The notes below the pieces were generated by a model, which did not search any database, was not told the origin of the DNA, and saw only the letters and a list, made by a program, of their open reading frames with translations. 21,652 bases of DNA, taken from assembly GCA_964475955.1 (NCBI GenBank), contig CAYYZY010000136.1:1-21652 (forward strand). Direction: 5' to 3'. The translations under genes were made by a program, and so were the position numbers. The stretch is from DATKZH01 sp964475955. Its GTDB lineage: Bacteria > Planctomycetota > Planctomycetia > Pirellulales > Thermoguttaceae. Every line of letters starts with the position of its first letter. Position 1 is the stretch's first letter. Below, piece after piece: positions 8,602 to 16,238 of the stretch.

Positions 8602-8625
8602 GGAGTGCGGCGACTCGTCGCGGCT
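8602..8625. repeat. Possible dispersed palindrome after the sulfatase gene
   Basis: Within GGAGTGCGGCGACTCGTCGC the 12 bases GCGACTCGTCGC at 8610-8621 form a perfect palindrome with a two-base centre. It sits 23 bases after the sulfatase stop, in a 218-base gap with no recognisable gene. It resembles a short repeat that I associate with planctomycete intergenic DNA, but there is only one copy here. It may act as a terminator or be chance in GC-rich DNA. Confidence 0.35.
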
Positions 8626-8797
8626 ATCGGGCCGCCACGTCGACAAACGAGAGCACCAGCGGGTCGCCGTGTACGAGGGTGGTGGTACGAGCCCCACGCG
8701 CGCCTGTCTTTCTCGCTTCCGCATGGGTCTCGTGCCTCGACCCGCCCTACCTGCGTTCCATGGATCTTCTCACAGCCACCAACAGGGGAGGCTTGGC

Positions 8798-9982
8798 ATG
8801 ATGACCGAGGCGCCACACCGCCAAAGATCGTGGTCCTTTCCGGTGCTCTTGGCCGTAGCGCTGGCGGCGCTGGCCGGGCCCGCCGACCCTTGCGCGGCGC
8901 AGGGCGAGCCTTCCGGCGGGTTGCAGCCCGATCCCTGGTCGCGGATCGCCCCCCACTTCTCGCCGCCCGGGGAATGGGAAGACCGGTTCGGCGACTACCG
9001 CTCGCCCCTGCAATTCGACGACGGAAGCACGGTCCGCTCGGCCGACGACTGGAAGCGGCGCCGCGCCGAGATCCTCGAGGCCTGGCACGAGCGCATGGGC
9101 CCTTGGCCTCCGTTGATCACGGAGCCGGAGGTCGAAGTCCTCCACCGCAAACGCCGCGAGAACTTCGAGCAGCTCCGGGTCCGGTTCCAGTGGACGCCCA
9201 ACGAGCGGACGACCGGCTACCTGCTGATCCCCGACGGCGACCGGCCGCGGCCGACCGTCGTCACCGTCTACTACGAGCCGGAGACGGCGATCGGCCAGGG
9301 GCGGCCGTTCCGCGACTTCGCCTATCAGCTTGCACGGCGCGGGTTCGTCGCGCTGTCGCTGGGGACGACCGAAGCGACCCAGGCCAAAACCTACGCCCTC
9401 TATTACCCCAGCATCGACGACGCGCAGGTCGAGCCGCTCTCGATGCTCGCCTACGCCGCGGCCAACGCCTGGTACGTACTGGCCGCGCGCCCCGAGGTCG
9501 ACCCCGAGCGCATCGGCATCGTGGGCCACTCGTTCGGAGGCAAGTGGGCCATGTTCGCCTCGTGCCTGTTCGACAAGTTCGCCTGCGCGGCCTGGTCCGA
9601 CCCGGGCATCGTGTTCGACGAGGCCCGGCCCAGCGTCAACTACTGGGAACCGTGGTATCTCGGCTACCATCCGCCCCCGTGGCGAAAGCGGGGGGTGATC
9701 ACCGAAGAAAACCCGGCCCGCGGCCTCTATCCTCGGCTGGTGGCCGAAGGGCGCGACCTGCACGAGCTGCACGCCCTGATGGCGCCCCGCCCGTTCCTCG
9801 TCTCCGGCGGTTCGGAAGACGGGCCGCGCCGCTGGGCCGCGCTGAACCACACGATCGCCGTCAACCGGGTCCTCGGATACACCGACCGCGTGGCCATGAC
9901 CAATCGGCCGGAGCACTCCCCCAACGAAGAATCGAACGCGCAGATCTACGCCTTCTTCGAACACTTCCTCAAGGGCAAATGA
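8798..9982 (+). CDS. Secreted alpha/beta hydrolase, probable carbohydrate esterase or peptidase-S9-like
   Basis: This is a 394-residue protein with a signal peptide (hydrophobic core at about 12-28, cleavage near residue 35). The nucleophile elbow is GHSFGG at 243-248 with Ser245. The likely histidine is His373 in PEHSPN, and the acid is probably Glu340 or Asp341 in SGGSED, or Asp268 in WSDPG. The pre-domain (about 80-145) with RRAEILEAWHERMGPWP at 88-104 is seen in planctomycete esterases and dienelactone-hydrolase-like proteins. The activity is probably removal of an ester from a sugar chain, but peptide or lactone hydrolysis cannot be excluded. The first of two adjacent ATGs was chosen because GGGGAGG lies six bases before it. 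The dehydrogenase starts 34 bases after its stop, so the two are probably co-transcribed. Confidence 0.8.
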   Translation: MMTEAPHRQRSWSFPVLLAVALAALAGPADPCAAQGEPSGGLQPDPWSRIAPHFSPPGEWEDRFGDYRSPLQFDDGSTVRSADDWKRRRAEILEAWHERMGPWPPLITEPEVEVLHRKRRENFEQLRVRFQWTPNERTTGYLLIPDGDRPRPTVVTVYYEPETAIGQGRPFRDFAYQLARRGFVALSLGTTEATQAKTYALYYPSIDDAQVEPLSMLAYAAANAWYVLAARPEVDPERIGIVGHSFGGKWAMFASCLFDKFACAAWSDPGIVFDEARPSVNYWEPWYLGYHPPPWRKRGVITEENPARGLYPRLVAEGRDLHELHALMAPRPFLVSGGSEDGPRRWAALNHTIAVNRVLGYTDRVAMTNRPEHSPNEESNAQIYAFFEHFLKGK

Positions 9983-10016
9983 GACCCGACCCCGTTTTTG
10001 AAGGAGCCCGCGAACC

Positions 10017-11048
10017 GTGAGAGCGATGGTCCTCACCGAATACAACCATTTCGAGATCCGGGAAGTCCCCTTGCCCGAGATCGGTCCCGAAGACGTGCTG
10101 ATCCGCGTCGCCGCGTGCGGCATCTGCGGCAGCGACGTCCACGGCATGGACGGCTCCAGCGGCCGCCGCCTGCCGCCCGTCATCATGGGCCACGAGGCCT
10201 CCGGCCTGATCGAGCGCGTGGGCCAGCGGGTCGACCGTTGGAAGCCGGGGGATCGGGTCACGTTCGACTCGATGATCTCCTGCGGGCGGTGCGCCTTCTG
10301 CCGCCGGGGGCGGATCAACCTGTGCGACAACCGCCGGGTGCTCGGCGTCTCCTGCGAGGAGTTCCGCCAGGAGGGGGCCTTTGCCGAGTACGTGGCCGTG
10401 CCCGAGAGCATCGTGTTTGCCCTGCCCGAGGGACTCTCGTTCGAGCACGCCGCGATGACCGAGCCGCTGTCGGTGGCCGTGCACGCGGCGGCCCGGGTGC
10501 CGATCGGGCTCAACGACACGGCGGTGGTCGTCGGCACGGGGATGATCGGGCTGCTGGTGGTCCAGGCGCTTCGGGCGTCGGGCTGCGGCCGGATCCTGGC
10601 GGTCGACGTCGACCCCAAGCGGGTCGAATTGGCCCGCCGACTGGGGGCCGACGAGGGCCTTTCCCCCGGCACGGCGGACGCGGCGGCCGAAGTCCTCCGC
10701 CGCACCGGGGGCCGCGGGGCCGACCTGGTCATGGAAGCCGTCGGCCTGCCGGCCACGGTCGCCCTGGCCGTCGCCGCGGTGCGCAAAGGCGGCTCCGTGG
10801 GCCTGGTCGGCAACCTGACGCCCGAGGTCCCGCTGCCGCTCCAGGCCGCGGTCACGCGGGAGATCACGCTGTTCGGCTGTTGTGCCTCCTCGGGCGAATA
10901 CCCCGTCTGCCTCGACCTGATCGCCCGGGGCACGATCCAGGTCGAACCGCTCATCAGCGCCGTCGTTCCTCTCGAAGAGGCCCCCGCCTGGTTCGATCGC
11001 CTCTACCGCGGCGACGAAGGCTTGATGAAGGTCCTGGTGAAGCCGTAG
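10017..11048 (+). CDS. Zinc-dependent medium-chain alcohol dehydrogenase, sorbitol/threonine dehydrogenase type
   Basis: The product is a 343-residue cytosolic NAD-linked dehydrogenase of the polyol/threonine branch. Catalytic zinc ligands are Cys37 (GICGSD), His59-Glu60 (GHE) and probably Glu149 (TEPLSV). The structural zinc uses Cys89, Cys92, Cys95 and Cys103. The Rossmann loop is GTGMIG at 173-178, and Asp197 at the end of the second strand predicts NAD rather than NADP. A GTG start at 10017 fits best, with AAGGAG ten bases upstream; an ATG three codons later is too far from it. Coupling to the secreted hydrolase suggests oxidation of a sugar alcohol, sugar phosphate or similar product of glycan breakdown. 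L-threonine or galactitol-phosphate are alternatives. Confidence 0.88.
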   Translation: MRAMVLTEYNHFEIREVPLPEIGPEDVLIRVAACGICGSDVHGMDGSSGRRLPPVIMGHEASGLIERVGQRVDRWKPGDRVTFDSMISCGRCAFCRRGRINLCDNRRVLGVSCEEFRQEGAFAEYVAVPESIVFALPEGLSFEHAAMTEPLSVAVHAAARVPIGLNDTAVVVGTGMIGLLVVQALRASGCGRILAVDVDPKRVELARRLGADEGLSPGTADAAAEVLRRTGGRGADLVMEAVGLPATVALAVAAVRKGGSVGLVGNLTPEVPLPLQAAVTREITLFGCCASSGEYPVCLDLIARGTIQVEPLISAVVPLEEAPAWFDRLYRGDEGLMKVLVKP

Positions 11049-11049
11049 G

Positions 11050-11071
11050 GGCGCGCAATCATGACCGCGCC
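11050..11071. terminator. Possible hairpin between convergent dehydrogenase and protease genes
   Basis: GGCGCG at 11050-11055 and CGCGCC at 11066-11071 can pair around a ten-base loop in the 37-base gap between two convergent stops. There is no T-tract, so any termination role is speculative. Confidence 0.3.
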
Positions 11072-11085
11072 GCCCTGCACCCGCG

Positions 11086-11439
11086 TCATGCCAGGAGCAT
11101 CCGCATCGGCTGCAAGGTGCGGTTGAAGGGATTCAGGACCAGCCCGAGGATTTCGAGGGTGACCACCCCCAGAAGCGGCTCATCCCCGGCTTCTCCCAAG
11201 ATGACGGGCGTATGGCCGTCTCCCTGGGGGAGCGCGAGATGGCACTCGGAGATCGCGCGTTCGATTCGTGTGCCGTCGCCGAGCATGAACGTCGCGGAGC
11301 GCTTAGGCTCCAACTCCAAGGTGCGCCACTGCTCTTCCGCGAGCAAGGAGTAGCTTGCCCCGCTGTCGACGAGAAAACGGACCGTTGCCTTCTTGCCCGT
11401 CGGGCCCGTCGCCACGCCTTCGATGTACACAATTCCCAT
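11086..11439 (-). CDS. Small retropepsin-like aspartic protease (clan AA)
   Basis: This 117-residue protein has no signal peptide. The catalytic motif is VDSGASYSLL at residues 24-33 with Asp25, followed by FMLGDGTRIE (51-60) as flap-like strands and PLLGVVTLEILGLVLNP (88-104), the conserved second hydrophobic Gly element of bacterial clan AA proteins. With one Asp-Ser-Gly motif it should work as a homodimer. The ATG at 11439 is preceded on its strand by GAGGAGGG at about eight bases. It appears to be a single-gene unit; a poor promoter candidate (TGGCAA, 17 bases, TAAACT) lies at 11519-11491. Its cellular target is unknown. Confidence 0.82.
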   Translation of the reverse strand: MGIVYIEGVATGPTGKKATVRFLVDSGASYSLLAEEQWRTLELEPKRSATFMLGDGTRIERAISECHLALPQGDGHTPVILGEAGDEPLLGVVTLEILGLVLNPFNRTLQPMRMLLA

Positions 11440-11582
11440 GCCGACACCCTCCTCAATTGCGCAGGTGCGCGGAGCGCGTCCCGACCGCGCAGTTTAGCAG
11501 CACCGAGGCCTTGTTGCCAGGGTTGCCAGGTGGCCGGTGGCGGATCCGCGTCGGTCGCATTTCTTCTCCCGCGGCCATTTCG

Positions 11583-11678
11583 CCGCGAGAACTCCACCCA
11601 AATGGCCTCCGGGCCGAACGCGGCCGCGAGGAAGCGGCCGATCCGGATGCCCATGATCGGGTCGCCCGCGCGGCCGTC
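11583..11678 (-). pseudogene. Coding-like stretch in frame after the propeller stop codon
   Basis: Reading on past the propeller's TAG in the same minus-strand frame gives 32 codons of which 31 end in G or C, while the second codon position stays mixed. This pattern matches real coding DNA here and stops around 11583, after which AGA, AAT and GAC-type codons become irregular. The peptide contains PIMGIRIGRF and GPEAIWVEF and is unrecognised. It could be a former C-terminal extension cut off by a nonsense change, a gene relic, or a chance effect of base composition. Confidence 0.3.
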
Positions 11679-13592
11679 CTACTCCCCCACCACGCAACTG
11701 TATAGGTGCGACCCGCTGGCGAAGTAGATCCGGCCGTCGAGGTAGTCGCCGCCCGGGCCGATCGGCACGGGCGACTCGGCGAGCATCGTGATCTCGAAGG
11801 TGGTCGGATCGACCTGCGCGATCCCCTTGACGAAGAGCACGTAGACCGTCCCCCGCGGGCCGACCACGAACACGCGCGGCCCCTGCTGCGAGTTGGTGCG
11901 CCCGAAGATGGCCAGCGTGTTCGCATCATGGACGATCTTCCGCTCAACCGGATCGAACACGAAGAAGCGCGCCCGATCGGCGAAACCGTAGACCAGGCCG
12001 TCGGGCGCGAGGCACAGGTCGGTATAGCTTTGCACGCCAGGGAACACGACCTCGTGCCAGGCGAGGCGTTTCCGGGCGAGGTCGAACTGGTAGAGGGCGG
12101 CCTCCTCGGCCTTCTTTTCCCCGCCGGTGCCCGGGCTGGTCGTGGTGCCGCCCAGGAGCGTGCCGTCGGGAAGGGCGACAAGGCTCTGGGTCGAATGCTG
12201 CGGGAGCAGCTCCGTATGCTCGACGAGCGTGCGCGTCGCCGACCGGCGGTCCCAGAACAAGAGCCCCCCACCGGTGTAGCCGTAGGCGGGCGTGCCGGCC
12301 AGGACGAGCGTGTTGCCGTCCGGATGGGCCAGCAGGTCGTGCGGACGGTGGATCGTCGGCGTACACTCGGTCAGCAGCCGTGGGTTCGAGGCCTCGTCGC
12401 CCTTGGCCGTCGCCACCCACGGGCGCGACGGGTCCCACTCCAGCAGGAAACCGCCCCCGTAGCCGCCCACGAAGAACCGGTCCCCCTGGCGCACCACCGT
12501 GTTCCACTGCCCGTAGCTCTCGCGGCGGACCCACGCATCGGTCTCCGGGCGGTAGCTGAAGAACCGCATGGGAAAGGCCGTGCCGCCGGCGATCGTGCCG
12601 TCGGGCGCGGCGGCCAGGCCCATCAGGTGGGCGCCGGTGCTCTCGTAGTCGAAGGAGACGGTCTTGGTTTGGCCGGTCTCGGGGTCTTCGACCGTGAGCA
12701 CGCGGTCGATCAGGTCGCAGCGGCGCAGCTTCTTCCCGTCGGGGAAGTTGCGGTGGAACAGGCCCTGGCTGCCGGTGATGATCGGCTTGCGCCGCACCGA
12801 CGCCTGCTTGCCCATCGGCTTGCTCTTGCCCCCGTACAGCTCGAACCAGAGCCCCTCGGCGCCCGGCCCCCGACCGTAGACCTTCCCATTCAGGTCCCGG
12901 TACACGGTCCCGTGCCCTTTCGCCCGCCGTTCTTCGGGAATGGTCGGCGTGGCCTCGCCGGAGCGGGGGTCGAAGGCGATGATCTGCCCGGCCGTGCTCC
13001 CGATGCCGAAGTAGACCCAGCCGGCGTCGTCCGCCGCGACCGAACGCGGGTACTGGCGCCAGTTCTGCTTGTAGACGTGCCCGTAGTCGCGGAACTCGCC
13101 GGTGGCCGGGTCGTAGGAGACCACGCCGCTCTGGGGATAGGTGGCCGACCAGATCACGCCCCGGTCGTCCTCGGTCGTGCTCATCGCCATCTGCGGGGCC
13201 GTCTTGCGGAAGAACGTGAACGCCCGCTTCGTCGGATCGAACTCCACGAAATGGCTGTTGAAGTGCGTGTAGAACCGGTTGCGGCTGGAGAGGATCGAAG
13301 CGTACGGGCAATCGCCGCCCGGCGCGAAGGGCATGGGGTACTCTTCGCTGGCGCCGGTCGTCGCGTCGATCATCAACAGGGCGTACCCGCCGCGGTGGTC
13401 GAACAGCCAGACGAGCACCACGTTACGGCCCCGGCCGTCGACCGTGGCCACCGTCCCCCGGTGATTGCTCGCCGGGGTGGCCACGCCGTGGTGCGAGAAA
13501 CCGCCGCCGAGGTCCTCCGTCTCGGCCCGGACCGCGCCGGCTGAGAGCAACACGCCGAGCAGGAGGCCCCCGGCCCAAACCGTGCGTCGCAT
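11679..13592 (-). CDS. Secreted beta-propeller protein of unknown function
   Basis: This is a 637-residue protein with a clear signal peptide (residues 1-23, ending AGAVRA). The rest is a series of blades of the kind seen in Kelch, YVTN or SMP-30-like propellers, marked by repeats such as VEFDPTKRAFTFF, VSYDPATGEFRDYG, IAFDPRSGEATP, FSYRPETDAWVRRE and FVFDPVERKIVHD, with interspersed Asp-Gly-Thr turns (APDGTIAGG, LPDGTLLGG). The length would allow one or two propellers. No catalytic motif is evident; binding, lyase-like or lactonase-like roles are all possible. The start at 13592 follows GGGGAGGAAAG. A strong promoter candidate lies about 47 bases upstream. It is divergent from the TPR gene. 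Confidence 0.82.
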   Translation of the reverse strand: MRRTVWAGGLLLGVLLSAGAVRAETEDLGGGFSHHGVATPASNHRGTVATVDGRGRNVVLVWLFDHRGGYALLMIDATTGASEEYPMPFAPGGDCPYASILSSRNRFYTHFNSHFVEFDPTKRAFTFFRKTAPQMAMSTTEDDRGVIWSATYPQSGVVSYDPATGEFRDYGHVYKQNWRQYPRSVAADDAGWVYFGIGSTAGQIIAFDPRSGEATPTIPEERRAKGHGTVYRDLNGKVYGRGPGAEGLWFELYGGKSKPMGKQASVRRKPIITGSQGLFHRNFPDGKKLRRCDLIDRVLTVEDPETGQTKTVSFDYESTGAHLMGLAAAPDGTIAGGTAFPMRFFSYRPETDAWVRRESYGQWNTVVRQGDRFFVGGYGGGFLLEWDPSRPWVATAKGDEASNPRLLTECTPTIHRPHDLLAHPDGNTLVLAGTPAYGYTGGGLLFWDRRSATRTLVEHTELLPQHSTQSLVALPDGTLLGGTTTSPGTGGEKKAEEAALYQFDLARKRLAWHEVVFPGVQSYTDLCLAPDGLVYGFADRARFFVFDPVERKIVHDANTLAIFGRTNSQQGPRVFVVGPRGTVYVLFVKGIAQVDPTTFEITMLAESPVPIGPGGDYLDGRIYFASGSHLYSCVVGE

Positions 13593-14024
13593 CGCGCTTT
13601 CCTCCCCAAGGTCCGACAGCCCGTCCAACCCGAAGCGGATTCTATTGGCCAGGTGGCCCAACGGTCAACGGCCCAACTCGCCCCAGATTTGCGCTGTTCC
13701 CGCTTCTCGCGCGCCCCGCCTGGCGGGCCGCTCAGGGACATGCTAGCACTGCCGCCAAGGGGCAACGGGCCGGCAATTCCCGCCGGGGCGGGCGATTTCC
13801 GGAAAACTGGCCGAAATGCGACAACCTCTCTGGACGTGCGCGGCCGGATGTGGGTAGACTCCGCCGCCTTGAGTTTTTCGCCAAGGTCTCGTCGTCGTAT
13901 CCGCGAAGACGCCTCTCACGGATTGAGGGGTGCGGAACTGAGCCGGGGCACAACGGCCGTCGGCAGGGGAGGTTCGATGCCGCTCGGCCTTGGCTCGGGG
14001 ATCGCATTTCAGGAGGAACAGGCA
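13593..14024. other. Divergent intergenic region between propeller and TPR genes
   Basis: These 432 bases hold the propeller promoter candidate (13639-13668) and a weak plus-strand candidate, TGGACG at 13831-13836 with TAGACT at 13855-13860 and an 18-base gap, which would give the TPR mRNA a leader of about 155 bases. An upstream in-frame ATG at 13978 lacks a good ribosome site for the TPR gene. I see no small gene, REP unit or long inverted repeat. Confidence 0.5.
13639..13668 (-). promoter_or_regulatory. Sigma70-type promoter of the propeller gene
   Basis: On the minus strand TTGACC (13668-13663) and TAGAAT (13644-13639) are each one base from consensus, with an 18-base spacer. The start codon is about 47 bases downstream. 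This is the best promoter match found in the window. Confidence 0.6.
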
Positions 14025-16214
14025 ATGTGTCGTTGGAATTACCCGTGGTTGGCCTACGCCTCGCTTGCGATCGCCGTAGGGGTGGCCTCGATGCCGGTGC
14101 CGGCGTCGGCCCAGGGCACCGACACGGCGCCCGGCGACGTGGCGGCCGAGGGCTCCAGCACCGTCGAGGTGATTACCGGGAACGGCCCCGAAGCCGAGGC
14201 CATGCAGGAGCCGACGTCGCCCGGCGCTACGGCCTCGGATCAGCCCGCCACGCCGGCCGACGTTCCCGTCGGTGTGCCGGCTGAAGGCGCCACTCCCTTG
14301 TCGGAGCAAGGGCCCGATCACGCGGCCCAGGCCGCCACGGAGACGCCCGTCCCCGCGAGCGAACCCGCCGGCGCCCCGGCGGCCGCTTCTCCGAGCGACC
14401 CGGCCGAGACCGCCGCCGAAGGGTCGGCGCAAGCGACGGATGCGGCATCCGCTGCGCCGACGGCGCCCGGCCCCGACGAGCCGCTCGAGCCGGTCCCCGA
14501 CCCGCGGTCGAGCGGGATCGTCCCGGTCGAGACGGCCAGTTTCAACGGAATCACGCCCGGCGTCAGCACGCTCGACGACGTGCAGGAGAATTGGGGGCCG
14601 CCGAAGGAGATCGCCAATCGCAACGCGCAGCTCATGCACCTCTACACGGTGGCGCCGTTTGAGCGCGTGGAGGTGAGCTTCGTCAAGGACCGGGTCGCGG
14701 CGATCGTGATTCGGCTCGACCGCGCGTTCCCACCCGACCTGGTCGCCGAGAAGCTCGAACTCTCCGACGTGCGGCCCGTGCTCGTCTCCGATGAGTTGGG
14801 CCACGTGCTCGGCCAGTCGTACCCCGAGCGCGGCGTGCTGTTCGCGTTCGAGCCGAGTGAGCAGCCGGGAACCGCGTCGATGAAAGTGGTGCAGATCATC
14901 CTCGAGCCGGTCAACGCCGAGGCGTTCGTCCTCCGCGCCGAGACGAACATGGAGAGCCAGCCGCAACTCAGCTTGCACGACCTGAAACAGGCCGTCGAAC
15001 TCGACGCGGAAAACGCCCGGGCGCATTGGCTTCGCGCGCGGCTCCTGGTCGCCGCGGGCGACTCGGCCGAGGCGCTCGCGTCGTGCGAGGCCGCCGTCCG
15101 CTTGCAGCCCGACGACGGACAGTACCGTCTCACCCGGGCGCAGGTCCTGGGGCAGACGGAACGGTTCGGCGAAGCGCTGGAGGAAGCCGAACGGGCCCTG
15201 TCGGCCAGCGGGTCGCGGCCGCACGTCAAGGCGCGCGTGTTGTGCCTGCTGGGCGACCTGCTCAGCTCCCGGCCCGAGCCCGACTACCAGCGGGCGATTC
15301 AGTACCACATGGAGGCCGTGAAGACGGCCGACCCGTTGGCCGTGAGTCAACATCCGGCCATCCGCATCGCGGCCAAAGAGGTGCTCGTCGACGCCCACCT
15401 GGGCGCCGCCCACGACATCGCCTGGGGCCCCTGGGAAGGCAAGGAGAAGGCCGTTCCCCGCTGGCTCGAACAGGGCGCCGCCGTGGCCAAGGACCTGGTC
15501 GACAACGAGAACGCGTCGCCCGAGGTCGAGTTCCGCGTGGCCACCCGCGCGCTGGCCGCCCACGTGGGCATGCGCGGCCGGGCCGACCCCGAAGCGTGGA
15601 CGAAGCAAGCCCTCCACGTCGGGCAGCAACTGATCGCCGCCAACTCCGATGCCTCGCGCCAGGCCCAGATCCGCTGGGACCTCGGCATGGCCCTCTACGA
15701 CGTCGTCCAGATCTACCAGATCCGGGGCGACCACGAGAACGCCCTGGCCTACGGCAAGCGGGCGATCGGCTACCTCGAGCCGGCCACCGCCGCTGAAGAG
15801 GCCCCGCTGGCCGACGCCTACGTGCTCGGGCGTCTCTACTTCCGGCTGGGGGCGATTCACGCCGTCGGCAAGCAGGACCACGAAGCCGCCATCTACTGGT
15901 TCGAGAAGGCGATGCCCATCTTCGAAGCGTCGGTCGAGCACCTGGCCCAGCCCGAGTTCGGGCGCCTCGGGGAGACGTACGTCAGCATGGGCGTCTCCTT
16001 CTGGGAAACCAGGCAGCAGGACCGGGCCGTCCGGCTCAGCCGGCGCGGCGTCGAGCTGATGGAGCGCGCCGTCAAGACCGGCTCCATGGACCCGACCGCC
16101 TTGGAGATCCCCTACGGCAACCTGGCCACCATGGCCCGCCATCTGGGCAAAACCGAGGAGGCCGAACAGTACCTCCTCGAAGCGAAGCGGCACAAGTCGA
16201 CAAGGCTCCAGTAA
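14025..16214 (+). CDS. Exported TPR protein with Ala/Pro-rich linker and BamE/SmpA-like segment
   Basis: This is a 729-residue protein. Residues 1-30 look like a signal peptide ending ASAQ. Residues about 31-165 are a low-complexity Ala/Pro/Glu/Thr linker, probably disordered. NGITPGVSTLDDVQENWGPP at 174-193 resembles the G-x-T-x-x-x-V-x-x-x-x-G-x-P helix-turn of BamE/SmpA-type lipoprotein domains, followed by a beta-rich part to about 305. Residues 314-395 and about 545-725 are TPR-like helical repeats (YGKRAIGYLEP, YWFEKAMPIFEAS, LSRRGVELMERA). It is probably a periplasmic scaffold; no enzyme motif is seen. The ATG at 14025 has AGGAGG eight bases upstream and matches the signal peptide. It converges with the ROK gene at 20 bases. 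Confidence 0.85.
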   Translation: MCRWNYPWLAYASLAIAVGVASMPVPASAQGTDTAPGDVAAEGSSTVEVITGNGPEAEAMQEPTSPGATASDQPATPADVPVGVPAEGATPLSEQGPDHAAQAATETPVPASEPAGAPAAASPSDPAETAAEGSAQATDAASAAPTAPGPDEPLEPVPDPRSSGIVPVETASFNGITPGVSTLDDVQENWGPPKEIANRNAQLMHLYTVAPFERVEVSFVKDRVAAIVIRLDRAFPPDLVAEKLELSDVRPVLVSDELGHVLGQSYPERGVLFAFEPSEQPGTASMKVVQIILEPVNAEAFVLRAETNMESQPQLSLHDLKQAVELDAENARAHWLRARLLVAAGDSAEALASCEAAVRLQPDDGQYRLTRAQVLGQTERFGEALEEAERALSASGSRPHVKARVLCLLGDLLSSRPEPDYQRAIQYHMEAVKTADPLAVSQHPAIRIAAKEVLVDAHLGAAHDIAWGPWEGKEKAVPRWLEQGAAVAKDLVDNENASPEVEFRVATRALAAHVGMRGRADPEAWTKQALHVGQQLIAANSDASRQAQIRWDLGMALYDVVQIYQIRGDHENALAYGKRAIGYLEPATAAEEAPLADAYVLGRLYFRLGAIHAVGKQDHEAAIYWFEKAMPIFEASVEHLAQPEFGRLGETYVSMGVSFWETRQQDRAVRLSRRGVELMERAVKTGSMDPTALEIPYGNLATMARHLGKTEEAEQYLLEAKRHKSTRLQ

Positions 16215-16215
16215 G

Positions 16216-16238
16216 GTGACGCTTCAGTAAGACGTCAC
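16216..16238. terminator. Bidirectional hairpin between TPR and ROK genes
   Basis: GTGACGCTT (16216-16224), loop CAGT (16225-16228), then AAG (16229-16231), one bulged A, and CGTCAC (16233-16238) form a nine-pair stem. It begins two bases after the TPR stop and overlaps the ROK stop codon at 16235-16237. The position between convergent stops suggests a shared terminator; no strong T-tract is present on either side. Confidence 0.5.

Noticed and set aside
6954..10954. Long minus-strand frames opposite the sulfatase, hydrolase and dehydrogenase
   Set aside because: All are mirror frames of motif-bearing plus-strand genes, with no features of their own.
11513..11530. GTTGCCAGG repeated twice in tandem
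   Set aside because: Two nine-base copies are within chance in biased DNA and have no evident context.
11706..13544. A 612-codon open frame antisense to the propeller gene
   Set aside because: Composition is Arg/Ala/Val/Glu-rich without motifs, while the minus-strand frame has a signal peptide, repeated blades, a promoter and a ribosome site.
13743..16193. An 816-codon open frame antisense to the TPR gene
   Set aside because: No recognisable domain; the plus-strand frame shows a signal peptide and TPRs.
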